In this document: in pieces, positions 18,506 to 27,428 of the stretch
Layout of the letters: the number at the start of each line of letters is the position of its first letter
Numbering within the stretch: position 1 is the first letter of the stretch
NCBI GenBank assembly: GCA_026418295.1
Contig: JAOABP010000004.1
Span: 62,001 to 126,000 of the forward strand
Source of the DNA: Caldifarciminota bacterium
GTDB taxonomy: Bacteria > Hydrothermota > Tepidihabitantia > Tepidihabitantales > Tepidihabitantaceae
Direction: 5' to 3'
DNA length: 64,000 bases
Notes under the pieces: model-generated
Database searches by the model: none
The model's input: the letters and a program-made list of their open reading frames with translations, nothing else
What the model was told of the DNA's origin: nothing
Position numbers and translations under genes: made by a program

Positions 18506-18512
18506 TTTTCCC

Positions 18513-19781
18513 ATGTCTCCCTATCGCCCCCTCCTGGAAAGGGCACCGGAATCGGCAGGAGGAAAGAGGAAAAGCCACTGGCTTCTGGTGATACCGGTAA
18601 TGATTGCTGTCTGTTTAGTAATTATTTTTATTCTCCGGACGCGGAAATCACCGCCCCTGCCAGCCGGAGATCAACCGGACTCCTGTATCACCACCCGCAG
18701 TTTTGCAATTCAGTCCGGTGAAATTCTGCCTTTTGTGTTCAACCGTGCCGGTGTGCCGGCAGCGATCACGGACCGGGCGATTGCCGCCCTGCGCGACTTC
18801 GGCTTCAATTTCAAAACCCTTCACCCCGGCGACAGCCTGATTCTCCTCTATCGTGCCGAGACACTGTTCCAGATTCGCTACTGGCGTAATTACGACTCCA
18901 TCTTCAAAATCTCAATTGACTCCACACCGTTTCAGGTATCTCTGATCAGCGAAGACATCCGGCTTCTGCCCATACTGATCACCGGCACAATCAGAAATTC
19001 GCTCTATCAGTCGCTCATTGACCAGGGGGAAAAAATCAGCCTCATTGCCGCCTTTACCGAAATCTTTGACTGGGAGATTGACTTTTTCTCCGAACCTCAG
19101 CCCGGAGATTCGTTCTTTATCCTGGTGGAGAAAAAGTTCGTGGATTCGCTCCTCGTGGGCTATGCCCCGATCATCGCTGCCCGCTATAAGGGCATGACCG
19201 GTGATTTTTATGCGTTCCGGTTCACCGATCCGGAGGGCAACACCGAATATTACAATCTCGAAGGCCAGTCTCTGCGCAAAATCTTTCTCAAATCACCCCT
19301 CCGCTTCTCCCGGATCACCTCGTTTTTCGGCCGAAGGTTCCATCCCATCCGCCGCATCCCGGCACGGCATCAGGGAATTGACTATGCTGCTCCCACCGGC
19401 ACTCCGGTGGCATGTGTAGCTGATGGCCGGATTGTCTCTGCCGGCTGGTCCGGCGGCTATGGCCGACTGGTGATTGTCGGGCATCGTGATGGGTATGAAA
19501 CCCGGTACGGACACCTCAGCGGTTTTGCCCGGGGCATCAGAACCAAAGCCCCGGTTTCCCAGGGACAGATCATCGGTTATGTCGGCTCAACCGGAATGTC
19601 TACCGGACCCCATCTCCATTACGAGGTGCGCAAATACGGCTCGCCGGTAAATCCGCTCCGGCTCAATCCTCCACGGGTCTCCGCAGTAAAACTGGCTTAC
19701 CTCCCGCTTTTCCGGGCTCAACGGGACAGCCTGCTCCGGATTATTTCCGGACAAGCGCCGCTGCCAGTACCAGTCCCATGA
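18513..19781 (+). CDS. M23 (LytM-type) peptidoglycan endopeptidase
   Basis: 422 residues. One N-terminal membrane helix (VIPVMIAVCLVIIFILR) anchors it. A middle region of about 200 residues resembles the LysM/OapA-like part of MepM-type enzymes. The C-terminal LytM domain has H286-xxx-D290 in RHQGIDYAAPTGTPV and HLHYE from residue 367, so the zinc ligands are intact. Such enzymes cut peptide cross-links in peptidoglycan. The 3' end overlaps the convergent comF gene by 41 nt. Confidence 0.92.
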   Translation: MSPYRPLLERAPESAGGKRKSHWLLVIPVMIAVCLVIIFILRTRKSPPLPAGDQPDSCITTRSFAIQSGEILPFVFNRAGVPAAITDRAIAALRDFGFNFKTLHPGDSLILLYRAETLFQIRYWRNYDSIFKISIDSTPFQVSLISEDIRLLPILITGTIRNSLYQSLIDQGEKISLIAAFTEIFDWEIDFFSEPQPGDSFFILVEKKFVDSLLVGYAPIIAARYKGMTGDFYAFRFTDPEGNTEYYNLEGQSLRKIFLKSPLRFSRITSFFGRRFHPIRRIPARHQGIDYAAPTGTPVACVADGRIVSAGWSGGYGRLVIVGHRDGYETRYGHLSGFARGIRTKAPVSQGQIIGYVGSTGMSTGPHLHYEVRKYGSPVNPLRLNPPRVSAVKLAYLPLFRAQRDSLLRIISGQAPLPVPVP

Positions 19782-20481
19782 CCGCACCTGCACCTGCCTC
19801 CAGCAACCTGCCTGCTGCCGCCGAAATTGTGGCACCGGTGGTCATTACATCATCAACGAGAATCAGCCTTTCGCCCTGAAACCTGACCCCCGGTTTTACG
19901 GCAAACGCATCTTCCACATTCCTTTTCCGGGCAGTCTCATCCTTCATTTCAATCTGACTCCGGGTATTTTTTCTCCGGACGAGCGGATCAAGCAGCGTCA
20001 CTCCGGTAACCGCCGCAACCTCCTGTGCCAGAAGATAAGCCTGATTATACCCCCGTTCCCGCAATCGTGCGGGATGCAGCGGCACAGCGCAGACACCATC
20101 TGCCCGGCTTAATTCACTGTCCTGACGCACCAGCAGTGCCAGCGCTCCCCCCAGAACGGGCACCAGTCCGGTTTTACCCTCATATTTAAGCCTCTGAATC
20201 AGACTGGAAAATGGTGGCTGATAAGGCCCCACCGCGCGAACCCGGCTGAGAAAGAACTCCTGCCCGCACAAACCGCATATCGGCTCATCCGGCAGACAGG
20301 GCCGGCCGCAGCGCTGACACACCCCCAGTTCACTGGTAAAAAGGAGGAGCCGGCAGGAATCGCAGATCAGCCCGGACTCGATCTCCTCATCACAGCCGCA
20401 ACAGACCGGCGGGAAGACAAAATCTGAGAGTGCCTGCAGGAAGAACTTCAGCCGGCTCAGAATCGAGCCGTCAAGACTCAT
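19741..20481 (-). CDS. comF: ComF family phosphoribosyltransferase-like protein
   Basis: 246 residues. An N-terminal double zinc-finger region has four Cys pairs (CCGCDEEIESGLICDSC, CQRCGRPCLPDEPICGLCG). It is followed by a phosphoribosyltransferase domain with RLKYEGKTGLVPVLG and the PRPP loop LILVDDVMTTGATISAAA. In transformable bacteria ComF acts in DNA uptake with ComFA/PriA-type partners. The start overlaps the lgt stop by 4 nt, so the two are co-transcribed. Its end overlaps the convergent M23 gene by 41 nt. Confidence 0.92.
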   Translation of the reverse strand: MSLDGSILSRLKFFLQALSDFVFPPVCCGCDEEIESGLICDSCRLLLFTSELGVCQRCGRPCLPDEPICGLCGQEFFLSRVRAVGPYQPPFSSLIQRLKYEGKTGLVPVLGGALALLVRQDSELSRADGVCAVPLHPARLRERGYNQAYLLAQEVAAVTGVTLLDPLVRRKNTRSQIEMKDETARKRNVEDAFAVKPGVRFQGERLILVDDVMTTGATISAAAGRLLEAGAGAVMGLVLAAALVRK

Positions 20482-21245
20482 CTTCTGCGGGATAAGACGA
20501 CTATCAGCCCCAGCCCCAGCAGACTGAGACCCAATGCCACCGCCTGATTACCCCAGAAATTGGCAGCATCCTCATAATACCGGACAAAATCAATCCCGAA
20601 CCGGAAGAGTGAATAAAGCAGCAGAATTATGCCGAAGAGCACACCGGGCTTCAGTTTTCTCCGTTCCAGCAGAAGTGCAACACCAAAAAGCACAAATCCG
20701 GCTAACGATGAGTAGAGCTGGGTTGGATGAATTGTCTGATTGGGAAACTGGGCACCGGCTGCCGAACCGGCAGGAAAAACCATTCCCAGCGGACAGGCGG
20801 TCGGCTTGCCAAAACAGCAGCCGTTAAGAAAACAGCCGATTCTGGTAAACCCTTCCCCCAGCACCAGCGCCGGTGCCACCGCATCGAGCATTTTCAGCAG
20901 AGGCAGACGATTCAGCCCGACAAAGACCAGCCCGGCGATGAATGCACCTAAAAACCCGCCATAAAACATCAGTCCGGAAAGACCGGGCGGGTTGCCCCAG
21001 AACCGGATTATCCCCACCAGGTCATTCCGGAACTCGTCCCAGTGAAAGGCGACATAAAACAGTCTTGAGCCCAGAACAACTGCCAGCAGAACCCAGAGCG
21101 CCAGATCGGTAATCTTCTTCGGCTCCACCCCGAACCGCTGTGCCCGGCGTTCAACAATCATGATCCCCAGCACAAACGAGATAAAAAGCATTACTCCATA
21201 GGAGTAGAGCTGAAAATTGCCGATTCTGATCAGTACCGGGAGCAT
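20478..21245 (-). CDS. lgt: Prolipoprotein diacylglyceryl transferase
   Basis: 255 residues and about seven membrane helices. Lgt attaches diacylglycerol to the lipobox Cys of prolipoproteins. Family motifs seen are LSGLMFYGGFLGAFIAG, the signature GEGFTRIGCFLNGCCFGKPT, and a late SLFRFGIDFVRYYE. Length is normal. A TTGACT-16-TAGAAT promoter ends 6 nt before the ATG, so the mRNA is predicted leaderless. It is followed by comF with a 4-nt overlap. Confidence 0.95.
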   Translation of the reverse strand: MLPVLIRIGNFQLYSYGVMLFISFVLGIMIVERRAQRFGVEPKKITDLALWVLLAVVLGSRLFYVAFHWDEFRNDLVGIIRFWGNPPGLSGLMFYGGFLGAFIAGLVFVGLNRLPLLKMLDAVAPALVLGEGFTRIGCFLNGCCFGKPTACPLGMVFPAGSAAGAQFPNQTIHPTQLYSSLAGFVLFGVALLLERRKLKPGVLFGIILLLYSLFRFGIDFVRYYEDAANFWGNQAVALGLSLLGLGLIVVLSRRR

Positions 21246-21251
21246 CAGGCT

Positions 21252-21279
21252 ATTCTATCTCCTGACATCAGACAGTCAA
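21252..21279 (-). promoter_or_regulatory. Leaderless promoter of lgt-comF
   Basis: TTGACT (21279-21274), a 16-nt spacer, TAGAAT (21257-21252) and 6 nt to the ATG at 21245; no ribosome binding site. Confidence 0.6.
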
Positions 21280-21287
21280 GCAGGAAA

Positions 21288-22355
21288 TCAGAACCCCGCT
21301 CCGGGGAAGGGAGCAGGTGTAAAGGTCAGGGCAAAAACCGTCAGCGCCACCAGCGCCAGAATGATATCGGTCCGGTTGAGCGGTGTAATATTATCAAGCG
21401 GTGGTGGATGTTTCAGCCCTAAAATTGTCGCCAGAAACGCCCAGAAGGGCCAGCCAAGCCAGAAGATCCCGAGCAGTAGCAGCGCACCGACTATAATAAG
21501 GGAAAACAGCCGGTAGCGCCGGCCTAAAATTGCATAGGCGATGTGTCCACCATCCAGCTGTCCGACCGGCAGCAGATTGAGTGCGGTCACAAACATGCCG
21601 AGCCAGCCGGCAAAGGCGAGCGGATGGAGAACCACATCAAAGCCCGGTCCGGGCAGACGGTGAAACAGCCGGGAAATCAGCTCGAATATCAGCGGTGAGC
21701 CCAGACGGAGCAGCGGGGCATTCTCCGGGACCGGCTGGACCCGGGACAGTGCCAGCCCGACTACTGAAACCGGAATTGCCACCAGAAACCCGGTCAGCGG
21801 TCCTGCAACCCCGACCCGCACCAGTGCACTGCGCGAAGGCACGGGCGAACGGATCCGGATAAAGGCACCCATTGTGCCGGTCATCGGATGCGGCACCGGC
21901 AGAAAATAGGGTGGCGTGGCATCAACCCCATAAGCCCGGGCGGTCAGATAATGTGCCAGTTCATGACTGCCTAAAATCAGAATGATTCCCAAGGAAAAGG
22001 GAATGCCGCTTAAAAGATTCTGCGGACCGGCAAAGGGATTTTTACCCGCATGCAGGGCGCCCACAATCAGAGTTGTAAATATGGTCAGAACCAGCAGGAG
22101 AATATTAACCCACAGCCGGACGGGCCGGTTTTTGGGCAGATAGCCGTAACTGACGACATGTCCATCACCCTCCTTCTCAAAAAATGCCACCGCACCGTTG
22201 CGCGCAAATACCTGCTTCAGATTCTCAATATTCTCGTTAACCGGTTCAAAAATTCTGCCCCGGATTCTGTTCCCCTGAATCGACTCAATCGCCATGAACC
22301 GGCTCAGAGCGTAAAAGTCCACCGGTCCCTCATTCACATTTTGATCCATATCCAT
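21288..22355 (-). CDS. Site-2 protease family (M50) membrane metallopeptidase
   Basis: 355 residues. About 100 N-terminal cytoplasmic residues precede a polytopic M50 domain with GSHELAHYLTARAYGV (HExxH zinc site) and the third-ligand motif NLLPVGQLDGGH. The layout resembles the EGY/S2P-like subgroup, in which a soluble N-terminal domain precedes the core. These enzymes cut substrates within the membrane; no anti-sigma factor or other substrate is adjacent. It follows hypE by 21 nt. The ATG at 22355 has an AGGAAGGG-type ribosome binding site; a second ATG lies two codons in. Confidence 0.9.
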   Translation of the reverse strand: MDMDQNVNEGPVDFYALSRFMAIESIQGNRIRGRIFEPVNENIENLKQVFARNGAVAFFEKEGDGHVVSYGYLPKNRPVRLWVNILLLVLTIFTTLIVGALHAGKNPFAGPQNLLSGIPFSLGIILILGSHELAHYLTARAYGVDATPPYFLPVPHPMTGTMGAFIRIRSPVPSRSALVRVGVAGPLTGFLVAIPVSVVGLALSRVQPVPENAPLLRLGSPLIFELISRLFHRLPGPGFDVVLHPLAFAGWLGMFVTALNLLPVGQLDGGHIAYAILGRRYRLFSLIIVGALLLLGIFWLGWPFWAFLATILGLKHPPPLDNITPLNRTDIILALVALTVFALTFTPAPFPGAGF

Positions 22356-22376
22356 ATATCCGACCCTTCCTGAGTG

Positions 22377-23453
22377 CTAACAGATTCTGGGCAGTTGCTC
22401 ACCTTCCAGCATCAGCAGCCGGCGGAGTGAACCCAGACGGGTCTTTAGCCAGACTCCGGCAGGAACTTTTGCCACCTCACCGATAACCCGGGCATCTCTT
22501 CCTTCAGGAAAACTGCGCATCACCTTCAGAATCGCCTCTGCCTGCTGCCGGGCGGAGATGATCACCACCTTGCCCTCGTTTGCCATATAAAGCGGATCCA
22601 GCCCCAGAAGCTCCGCCACCCCCCTGACCGCCCTTGACACCGGCACCGCCTGCTCATCCACGATCAAGCCGAGCCCGCACATTTCCGCAAACTCATTCAG
22701 GGTGGTTGCCAGCCCGCCCCGGGTCGGATCACGCATCACCCTGACCCCGCCACATTCCAGCACCGCCATAATCAGCCGGTTCAGAGGCGCGCAGTCGCTC
22801 TTCAAATCCGCCTTCAACCGGTAAGTTCCCCTTGCCAGCGCTACCGCCGCCTCGTGACTGCCGACCTCACCATTAATCAGAATCACATCCCCGGGCCTGA
22901 TCCGCTCCACACCCAGTTCTACCCCTAACCTCCTGCCCACACCAGAAGCATTGATATAAACACCCTCACTTTCGCCCTGCCTCACATCGCGCTCAATTAC
23001 CTTTGTATCACCGGTAACAATTGTAACCCCCGCTTTCTTAGCTGTTTGCGAGATTGATTTACAAATTTTCTCAACTGTCGCCATCCGGACGCCTTCTCTC
23101 AGAATAAAGCCGAGCGCAATAAACTCCGGTTGTGCTCCACATACCGCCAGGTCATTCACCGTGCCTGCAACCGCCAGTTTTCCGATATCTCCGCCCGGGA
23201 AAAAAAGCGGTTGCACTACATATGAGTCGGTGGTAAAACAGATCTGATTACTGTGCAGTCTGACCGCCGCCGCATCCTCCAGCCGGTTCAGCACCGGATT
23301 GCCGAAATACTTCAGAAACAGCTCCCGAATCAGCCGGTGCATCTTTCTGCCGCCTGCCCCGTGTGCCAGTACGATCTGCTCCGTGTCTTCCCTATCCGGA
23401 AATGCTCCGGGATAGACCCCAATCTTCCCTGATGCTCCTTTTTTACCTTTCAT
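22377..23453 (-). CDS. hypE: Hydrogenase maturation protein HypE
   Basis: About 358 residues. HypE dehydrates the carbamoyl thioester received from HypF to form the CN ligand of [NiFe] hydrogenases. Evidence is LAHGAGGRKMHRLI near the N-terminus, FTTDSYVVQPLFFPGGDIGKLAV (ATP-binding AIRS-type domain), a CGVRVMRDPTRGGLAT segment, and the C-terminal PRIC ending with the essential terminal Cys. The ORF track starts at GTG 23471; ATG 23453 is the nearer choice and still leaves a long N-terminus. It overlaps the hypD 3' end, indicating coupled expression. Confidence 0.93.
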   Translation of the reverse strand: MKGKKGASGKIGVYPGAFPDREDTEQIVLAHGAGGRKMHRLIRELFLKYFGNPVLNRLEDAAAVRLHSNQICFTTDSYVVQPLFFPGGDIGKLAVAGTVNDLAVCGAQPEFIALGFILREGVRMATVEKICKSISQTAKKAGVTIVTGDTKVIERDVRQGESEGVYINASGVGRRLGVELGVERIRPGDVILINGEVGSHEAAVALARGTYRLKADLKSDCAPLNRLIMAVLECGGVRVMRDPTRGGLATTLNEFAEMCGLGLIVDEQAVPVSRAVRGVAELLGLDPLYMANEGKVVIISARQQAEAILKVMRSFPEGRDARVIGEVAKVPAGVWLKTRLGSLRRLLMLEGEQLPRIC

Positions 23454-24531
23454 AGCGGTAGTAGGCAGCACATGCCCCTTCTGAAGAAACCATGCACGGA
23501 CCCATGGGTGCCTCCGGCGTGCACACCCGGCAAAAAAGCGGACATTCTGACGGTGTAATCAGTCCCAGGAGCACCTCGCCACACCGGCAGCCGGATGCCG
23601 GCCTGCTCGACCGGGCTGAACGGAGTCCGAACCGGAGCCGGGCATCAAAATTCTGCCAATCGGGCTTCAGCCTCAATCCCGAATTTCTGATCCTTCCGAT
23701 CCCCCGCCACTCGGCATCAGCAACTTCAAAAATACCGCTCATCAGCTGCTGGGCGACCCGGTTTCCCTCGGGTCTGACACTCCGCCGGTACTGAATTGCC
23801 AGACCGGGACCGCGTTCCATCTGTTCCAGCAGCAGAAGAATTCCCTCAAGAATATCTGCCGGCTCAAAACCGGTAATACAGCACGGCAGACCGAATCGCT
23901 GCACCAGAAACTCATAAGGCTTTGCGCCGATTACGGTAGATACATGACCCGGAAGGATGAAGCCGTCAATCTTCATCTTTTTGGCTGAGGCGATAAACTC
24001 CAGCGCGGGGGGAATCAGCTTGAACATTGTCAGAACCGAAAAATTTCTCACCCCGCGCTCCGCTGCCGCCAGCACCGTTGCCGCTACAGTGGGAGCGGTC
24101 GTTTCAAACCCCACCCCCAGGAATACAAACTCCTTTTCCGGCTCTGCCATTGCCATCTTTAACCCGTCCTGAGGTGAATAAACCACGCGTATGTCCGCAC
24201 CCTCTGCCTTCGCCTCGGCCAGCGAGCCATGCGACCCCGGTACCCGGATCATATCGCCAAATGTAACCACTACCAGTCCCGGGCGTTCTGCCAGCCTGCG
24301 CGCGGTATCAATTTCAGCATCCGTGGTCACACACACCGGACAGCCCGGACCGGAGAGCAGTTTCAGCCGGGGATCAACCGCCCGCCGGATGCCGGAGGCG
24401 GAAATTGCCATCGTATGGGTTCCGCACACCTCCATCAGCCTGATCTCACCCCGCTCCTGACATAATCCTTTCACCCGTTCATTGACCAGCATCAAAAGCT
24501 TTTGTTCACTGCCTGAAGGTGCCCGCTTCAC
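23443..24531 (-). CDS. hypD: Hydrogenase maturation protein HypD
   Basis: About 362 residues. HypD is the Fe-S scaffold on which the Fe(CN)2CO group of [NiFe] hydrogenase is assembled with HypC. Seen are RLMEVCGTHTMAIS, SGPGCPVCVTT and the C-terminal cluster region CRCGEVLLGLITPSECPLFC plus MGPCMVSSEGACAAYY. The ORF track starts 82 codons upstream, but a strong TTGATT-16-TATAAT promoter lies inside that extension. The predicted transcription start falls on a GTG pair (24534/24531), which gives the normal family length, so I start at 24531. HypA/B/C/F are not in the window. Confidence 0.93.
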   Translation of the reverse strand: MKRAPSGSEQKLLMLVNERVKGLCQERGEIRLMEVCGTHTMAISASGIRRAVDPRLKLLSGPGCPVCVTTDAEIDTARRLAERPGLVVVTFGDMIRVPGSHGSLAEAKAEGADIRVVYSPQDGLKMAMAEPEKEFVFLGVGFETTAPTVAATVLAAAERGVRNFSVLTMFKLIPPALEFIASAKKMKIDGFILPGHVSTVIGAKPYEFLVQRFGLPCCITGFEPADILEGILLLLEQMERGPGLAIQYRRSVRPEGNRVAQQLMSGIFEVADAEWRGIGRIRNSGLRLKPDWQNFDARLRFGLRSARSSRPASGCRCGEVLLGLITPSECPLFCRVCTPEAPMGPCMVSSEGACAAYYRYER

Positions 24532-24538
24532 CACCCGT

Positions 24539-24566
24539 ATTATAAACAACACCGGACCGCAATCAA
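24539..24566 (-). promoter_or_regulatory. Leaderless promoter of hypDE
   Basis: TTGATT (24566-24561), a 16-nt spacer and perfect TATAAT (24544-24539). GTG codons follow 4 and 7 nt downstream. This relocates the hypD start and rules out the Cys-rich upstream extension. Confidence 0.65.
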
Positions 24567-24982
24567 AACTGGCGTGCGACGGGCAGACCCCGCACGGTTG
24601 TGACAGAAAGTCCGGTTTGCCGCTGCGTTTGCAGGTAGATGAGGCAGATTCCATAAATGATATTTTTACAAACAGTTGTGTACGAGAGTCTGACCGGAGG
24701 AAAGTCAAGGGGGGGCTAGCCCCGGGCTCCCCCGACCGCAGTCCTTGTGCCGGAGTGAAAACCAGCCGGGCAGGCACTGGACGCGCTCACCCTCCCCGGC
24801 GTTACAGTCAGCAAACCCCGACCTGATCACCTGGCCCGCAGGGACACAGCCCTCCTCCCCCTCCTCATTCCGGATTCCCCGCCGTCTCACCGCTCAATGG
24901 TTATCAATGTCATCCTCCCAACTCCAGCCATCCTTGACCCGATGCCTGAGGAGAATATATTGAAGAAAGAACAGGAGGCGGA
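24567..24982. other. Intergenic region between hypD and crotonase genes
   Basis: About 415 nt without a supported gene. It contains a G/C-rich palindrome GGGGCTAGCCCC (24712-24723), flanked by a further G-run and C-run, and the crotonase promoter at 24934-24961. A similar GGGCTAGCCC element occurs in opposite orientation near 44952. Short ORFs here lack codon bias and are shadows. Confidence 0.5.
24934..24961 (+). promoter_or_regulatory. Promoter of the crotonase-thiolase-tsaE unit
   Basis: TTGACC (24934-24939), a 16-nt spacer and TATATT (24956-24961). The leader of about 15 nt holds an AGGAGG ribosome binding site before the ATG at 24983. Confidence 0.55.
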
Positions 24983-25765
24983 ATGGAGTTCAGATATCTG
25001 CTTGTGGAGGAAAAACCGCCGGTGTGCTGGGTCAGGTTCAACCGGCCGCCGGTGAATGCACTCAACACCGGAATGGTACTGGAGATCGAACGGCTGTTCG
25101 ACGAACTGGGGACAAAACCGGAAATTACTGTTGTCATCCTGACCGGTCAGGGCAAGGCGTTCATTGCCGGTGCCGATATCGCCGAAATGTCCAGCTTCTC
25201 AGCGCTGGCAGCACGGCAGTTTGCCCAGCAGGGCCACCGCTGTCTTGACAAGATCGCCGGGATTGAAAAGGTGGTGATTGCGGCGATTAACGGCTTTGCC
25301 CTGGGCGGCGGTTGCGAACTGGCGCTTGCCTGTGATCTGCGGATCATGGCAGAAGGGGCAAAGATCGGTCAGCCGGAGGTGAATCTGGGACTGATTCCCG
25401 GTTTTGGTGGCACCCAGCGGCTGGCGCGCCTGGTCGGTCCCGGAATCGCCAAGGAGATGATCTTTACCGGTGAGCCGGTAGATGCAGCTGAAGCCTGGCG
25501 GATCGGTCTGGTGAACCGCGTGGTGAAACCGGAGGAGCTGCTATCAGTGACAGGGGAAATTGCGGAGCGGATTGCCAGCCGGGGCCCGGCAGCAGTCCGG
25601 CTCGCCAAAGCCTGTATCAATCACGGGCTGGATACTGATCTCCAGACCGGCTGTGCATTTGAGATTGAAGCGTTCGGGGTATGCTTTGCCAGCGGTGAGC
25701 CGGCAGAGGGCACCCGGGCATTTCTGGAGAAACGGAATCCGGACTGGAAAAAAGGAAAGGAGTGA
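24983..25765 (+). CDS. Enoyl-CoA hydratase/isomerase (crotonase family)
   Basis: 260 residues. The fold signatures are FNRPPVNALNTGMV, GQGKAFIAGADIAEM (oxyanion-hole strand) and NGFALGGGCELALACD. The segment KIGQPEVNLGLIPGFGGTQRL carries the two glutamate region typical of 3-hydroxyacyl-CoA dehydratases. It probably hydrates crotonyl-CoA or a similar short enoyl-CoA. It is followed 4 nt later by a thiolase gene, which supports a role in beta-oxidation or butyrate-type synthesis. Substrate chain length cannot be read from the sequence. AGGAGGCGG gives the ribosome binding site. Confidence 0.92.
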   Translation: MEFRYLLVEEKPPVCWVRFNRPPVNALNTGMVLEIERLFDELGTKPEITVVILTGQGKAFIAGADIAEMSSFSALAARQFAQQGHRCLDKIAGIEKVVIAAINGFALGGGCELALACDLRIMAEGAKIGQPEVNLGLIPGFGGTQRLARLVGPGIAKEMIFTGEPVDAAEAWRIGLVNRVVKPEELLSVTGEIAERIASRGPAAVRLAKACINHGLDTDLQTGCAFEIEAFGVCFASGEPAEGTRAFLEKRNPDWKKGKE

Positions 25766-25769
25766 ACTT

Positions 25770-26966
25770 ATGACCATTGGTCTGGCAAAGGACACATATA
25801 TCATTGGTGCTGCCCGGACTCCGATCGGCAGGTTTCTGGGCGGACTGGCAGGTCTGCGCGCACCGGAGCTGGGTGCGGTTGCAATCCGGGCGGCGATTGA
25901 ACGTTCCGGGGTAAAGCCGGCAGAAATCGACGGCGTGATTATGGGTAATGTGTGTCCCGCCGGAATCGGCCAGGCACCGGCCCGTCAGGCAGCGGTGATC
26001 GGCGGTGTGCCAGTGGAGGTACCGGCGCTGACGGTAAACAAGGTCTGCGGGTCAGGCATGATTGCGGTGGCACTCGCCTGTCAGCAGATCAAATCCGGTG
26101 ATGCCCGGGTGGTGGTTGCCGGCGGTCAGGAATCAATGTCCAATGTGCCCTATTATCTGAAAACCCTGCGTCAGGGGAACAAGATGGGTCACACCCAGCT
26201 TCAGGACGGCATGATTTATGACGGAATCTGGGACTATTTCGGTGATGTCCATATGGGCGAACTGGCAGACTTCACCGCCAGAAACTCAAATATCTCCCGG
26301 GAGGCACAGGACCGCTGGGCACTCCGCTCCCACATGAATGCGGTGGCGGCAATCAGGGAAGGCAGGTTCAAGGCTGAAATCATTCCGGTCTCAATCCCGC
26401 AGAAAAAGGGGGAACCGGTAGTAATTGACACCGACGAAGGTCCCCGTGCCGATACCACGCTGGAAAGACTCGCCGGGCTGAAGCCGGTATTCAGCAAGGA
26501 CGGCACGGTAACCGCAGGCAACGCCTCTTCAATCAATGACGGCGCCGCGGCGCTGGTGATCGCCAGCGGTGATTTCGTCAAGAACCGGGGACTGAAGCCG
26601 CTCGCCCGGATCGTCGCCTATGCCACCGGCAGTGTTGAACCGAAAATGCTGTTCTACGCACCGGTCAAGGCGGTGAGAAAACTGCTGGAGCTCCAGGGCG
26701 TGGGGCTGGATTACTTTGACCTGATTGAGGTCAACGAAGCATTCGCTGCCCAGGTCCTGGCTGATGCTCAGGAGCTGGGGCTGGACGAAAGCCGGGTGAA
26801 TGTCAATGGCGGGGCGATTGCCCTGGGTCATCCGATCGGCTGTTCCGGTGCCCGCATCCTCGTCACCCTGATTCATGCCCTGATGAACCGCGGGCTGAAG
26901 CACGGACTGGCAGCAATCTGTCTCGGCGGCGGTGAAGCGGTGGCGATGAGCCTTGAACTGGTCTGA
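25770..26966 (+). CDS. Acetyl-CoA acetyltransferase (thiolase)
   Basis: About 398 residues when started at ATG 25770, which follows AAAGGAGTG just after the crotonase stop. The ORF track begins 70 codons earlier inside crotonase in another frame. Motifs are [32 protein letters not shown] with the nucleophilic Cys, [31 protein letters not shown] with the catalytic His, and a C-terminal [14 protein letters not shown] with the second Cys position replaced in the usual way by CLGGG. It condenses or cleaves acetoacetyl-CoA. It lies in an operon with crotonase and tsaE. Confidence 0.94.
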   Translation: MTIGLAKDTYIIGAARTPIGRFLGGLAGLRAPELGAVAIRAAIERSGVKPAEIDGVIMGNVCPAGIGQAPARQAAVIGGVPVEVPALTVNKVCGSGMIAVALACQQIKSGDARVVVAGGQESMSNVPYYLKTLRQGNKMGHTQLQDGMIYDGIWDYFGDVHMGELADFTARNSNISREAQDRWALRSHMNAVAAIREGRFKAEIIPVSIPQKKGEPVVIDTDEGPRADTTLERLAGLKPVFSKDGTVTAGNASSINDGAAALVIASGDFVKNRGLKPLARIVAYATGSVEPKMLFYAPVKAVRKLLELQGVGLDYFDLIEVNEAFAAQVLADAQELGLDESRVNVNGGAIALGHPIGCSGARILVTLIHALMNRGLKHGLAAICLGGGEAVAMSLELV

Positions 26967-26981
26967 AGGGGCTGACGGCAG

Positions 26982-27428
26982 TTGCAATTTGAAACCAGAA
27001 CCGCGGAATCGACGATTCTACTCGGCGAACGACTGGCACAGCTGCTGAAGCCGGGGGCGGTGGTTGCCCTCTACGGTGAACTGGGCAGTGGCAAGACCAC
27101 CCTGATCAAGGGTGTTGCCCGGGGTCTGGGGGTACGGGAACCGGTCCGCAGTCCTTCTTTTGTAATCATTACCGAATATGCCGGCCGGGTCCCGGTCTAC
27201 CACATTGATCTTTACCGGTTGAACAATGCTGAGGAGGCGTCTGCGGTCGGACTCGAGTCCTATCTGAGCTCAGACGGTGTCTGTCTCATCGAATGGGCCG
27301 AACGGGCGGAATCACTCCTGCCCGCGGCTACCATCCGCATCCGGCTGGAGGTTATTGCCGGCGGACGCCGGATTGAGATTGAAGGGTTAGCCCCGGAACT
27401 GATGCAGGAACTGAAGCAGTTCGGATAA
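26982..27428 (+). CDS. tsaE: tRNA threonylcarbamoyladenosine biosynthesis ATPase TsaE
   Basis: 148 residues. The Walker A motif is GELGSGKTTLIKG, followed by SPSFVIITEY and VYHIDLYRLN, all typical of TsaE (YjeE). It supports TsaB/TsaD in making t6A37 on ANN-reading tRNAs. The only start giving a complete family N-terminus is TTG at 26982, 15 nt after the thiolase stop. The 3' end overlaps the convergent mfd gene by 42 nt. tsaB and tsaD are not in the window. Confidence 0.93.
   Translation: MQFETRTAESTILLGERLAQLLKPGAVVALYGELGSGKTTLIKGVARGLGVREPVRSPSFVIITEYAGRVPVYHIDLYRLNNAEEASAVGLESYLSSDGVCLIEWAERAESLLPAATIRIRLEVIAGGRRIEIEGLAPELMQELKQFG

Noticed and set aside
24532-24777. Cys-rich N-terminal extension of HypD (CGVCPSHASFDC)
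   Set aside because: A strong promoter lies inside it and the shorter GTG start gives the normal family length.
25560-25769. 70-residue N-terminal extension of thiolase
   Set aside because: It overlaps crotonase in another frame; ATG 25770 has a proper ribosome binding site and starts at the conserved thiolase N-terminus.
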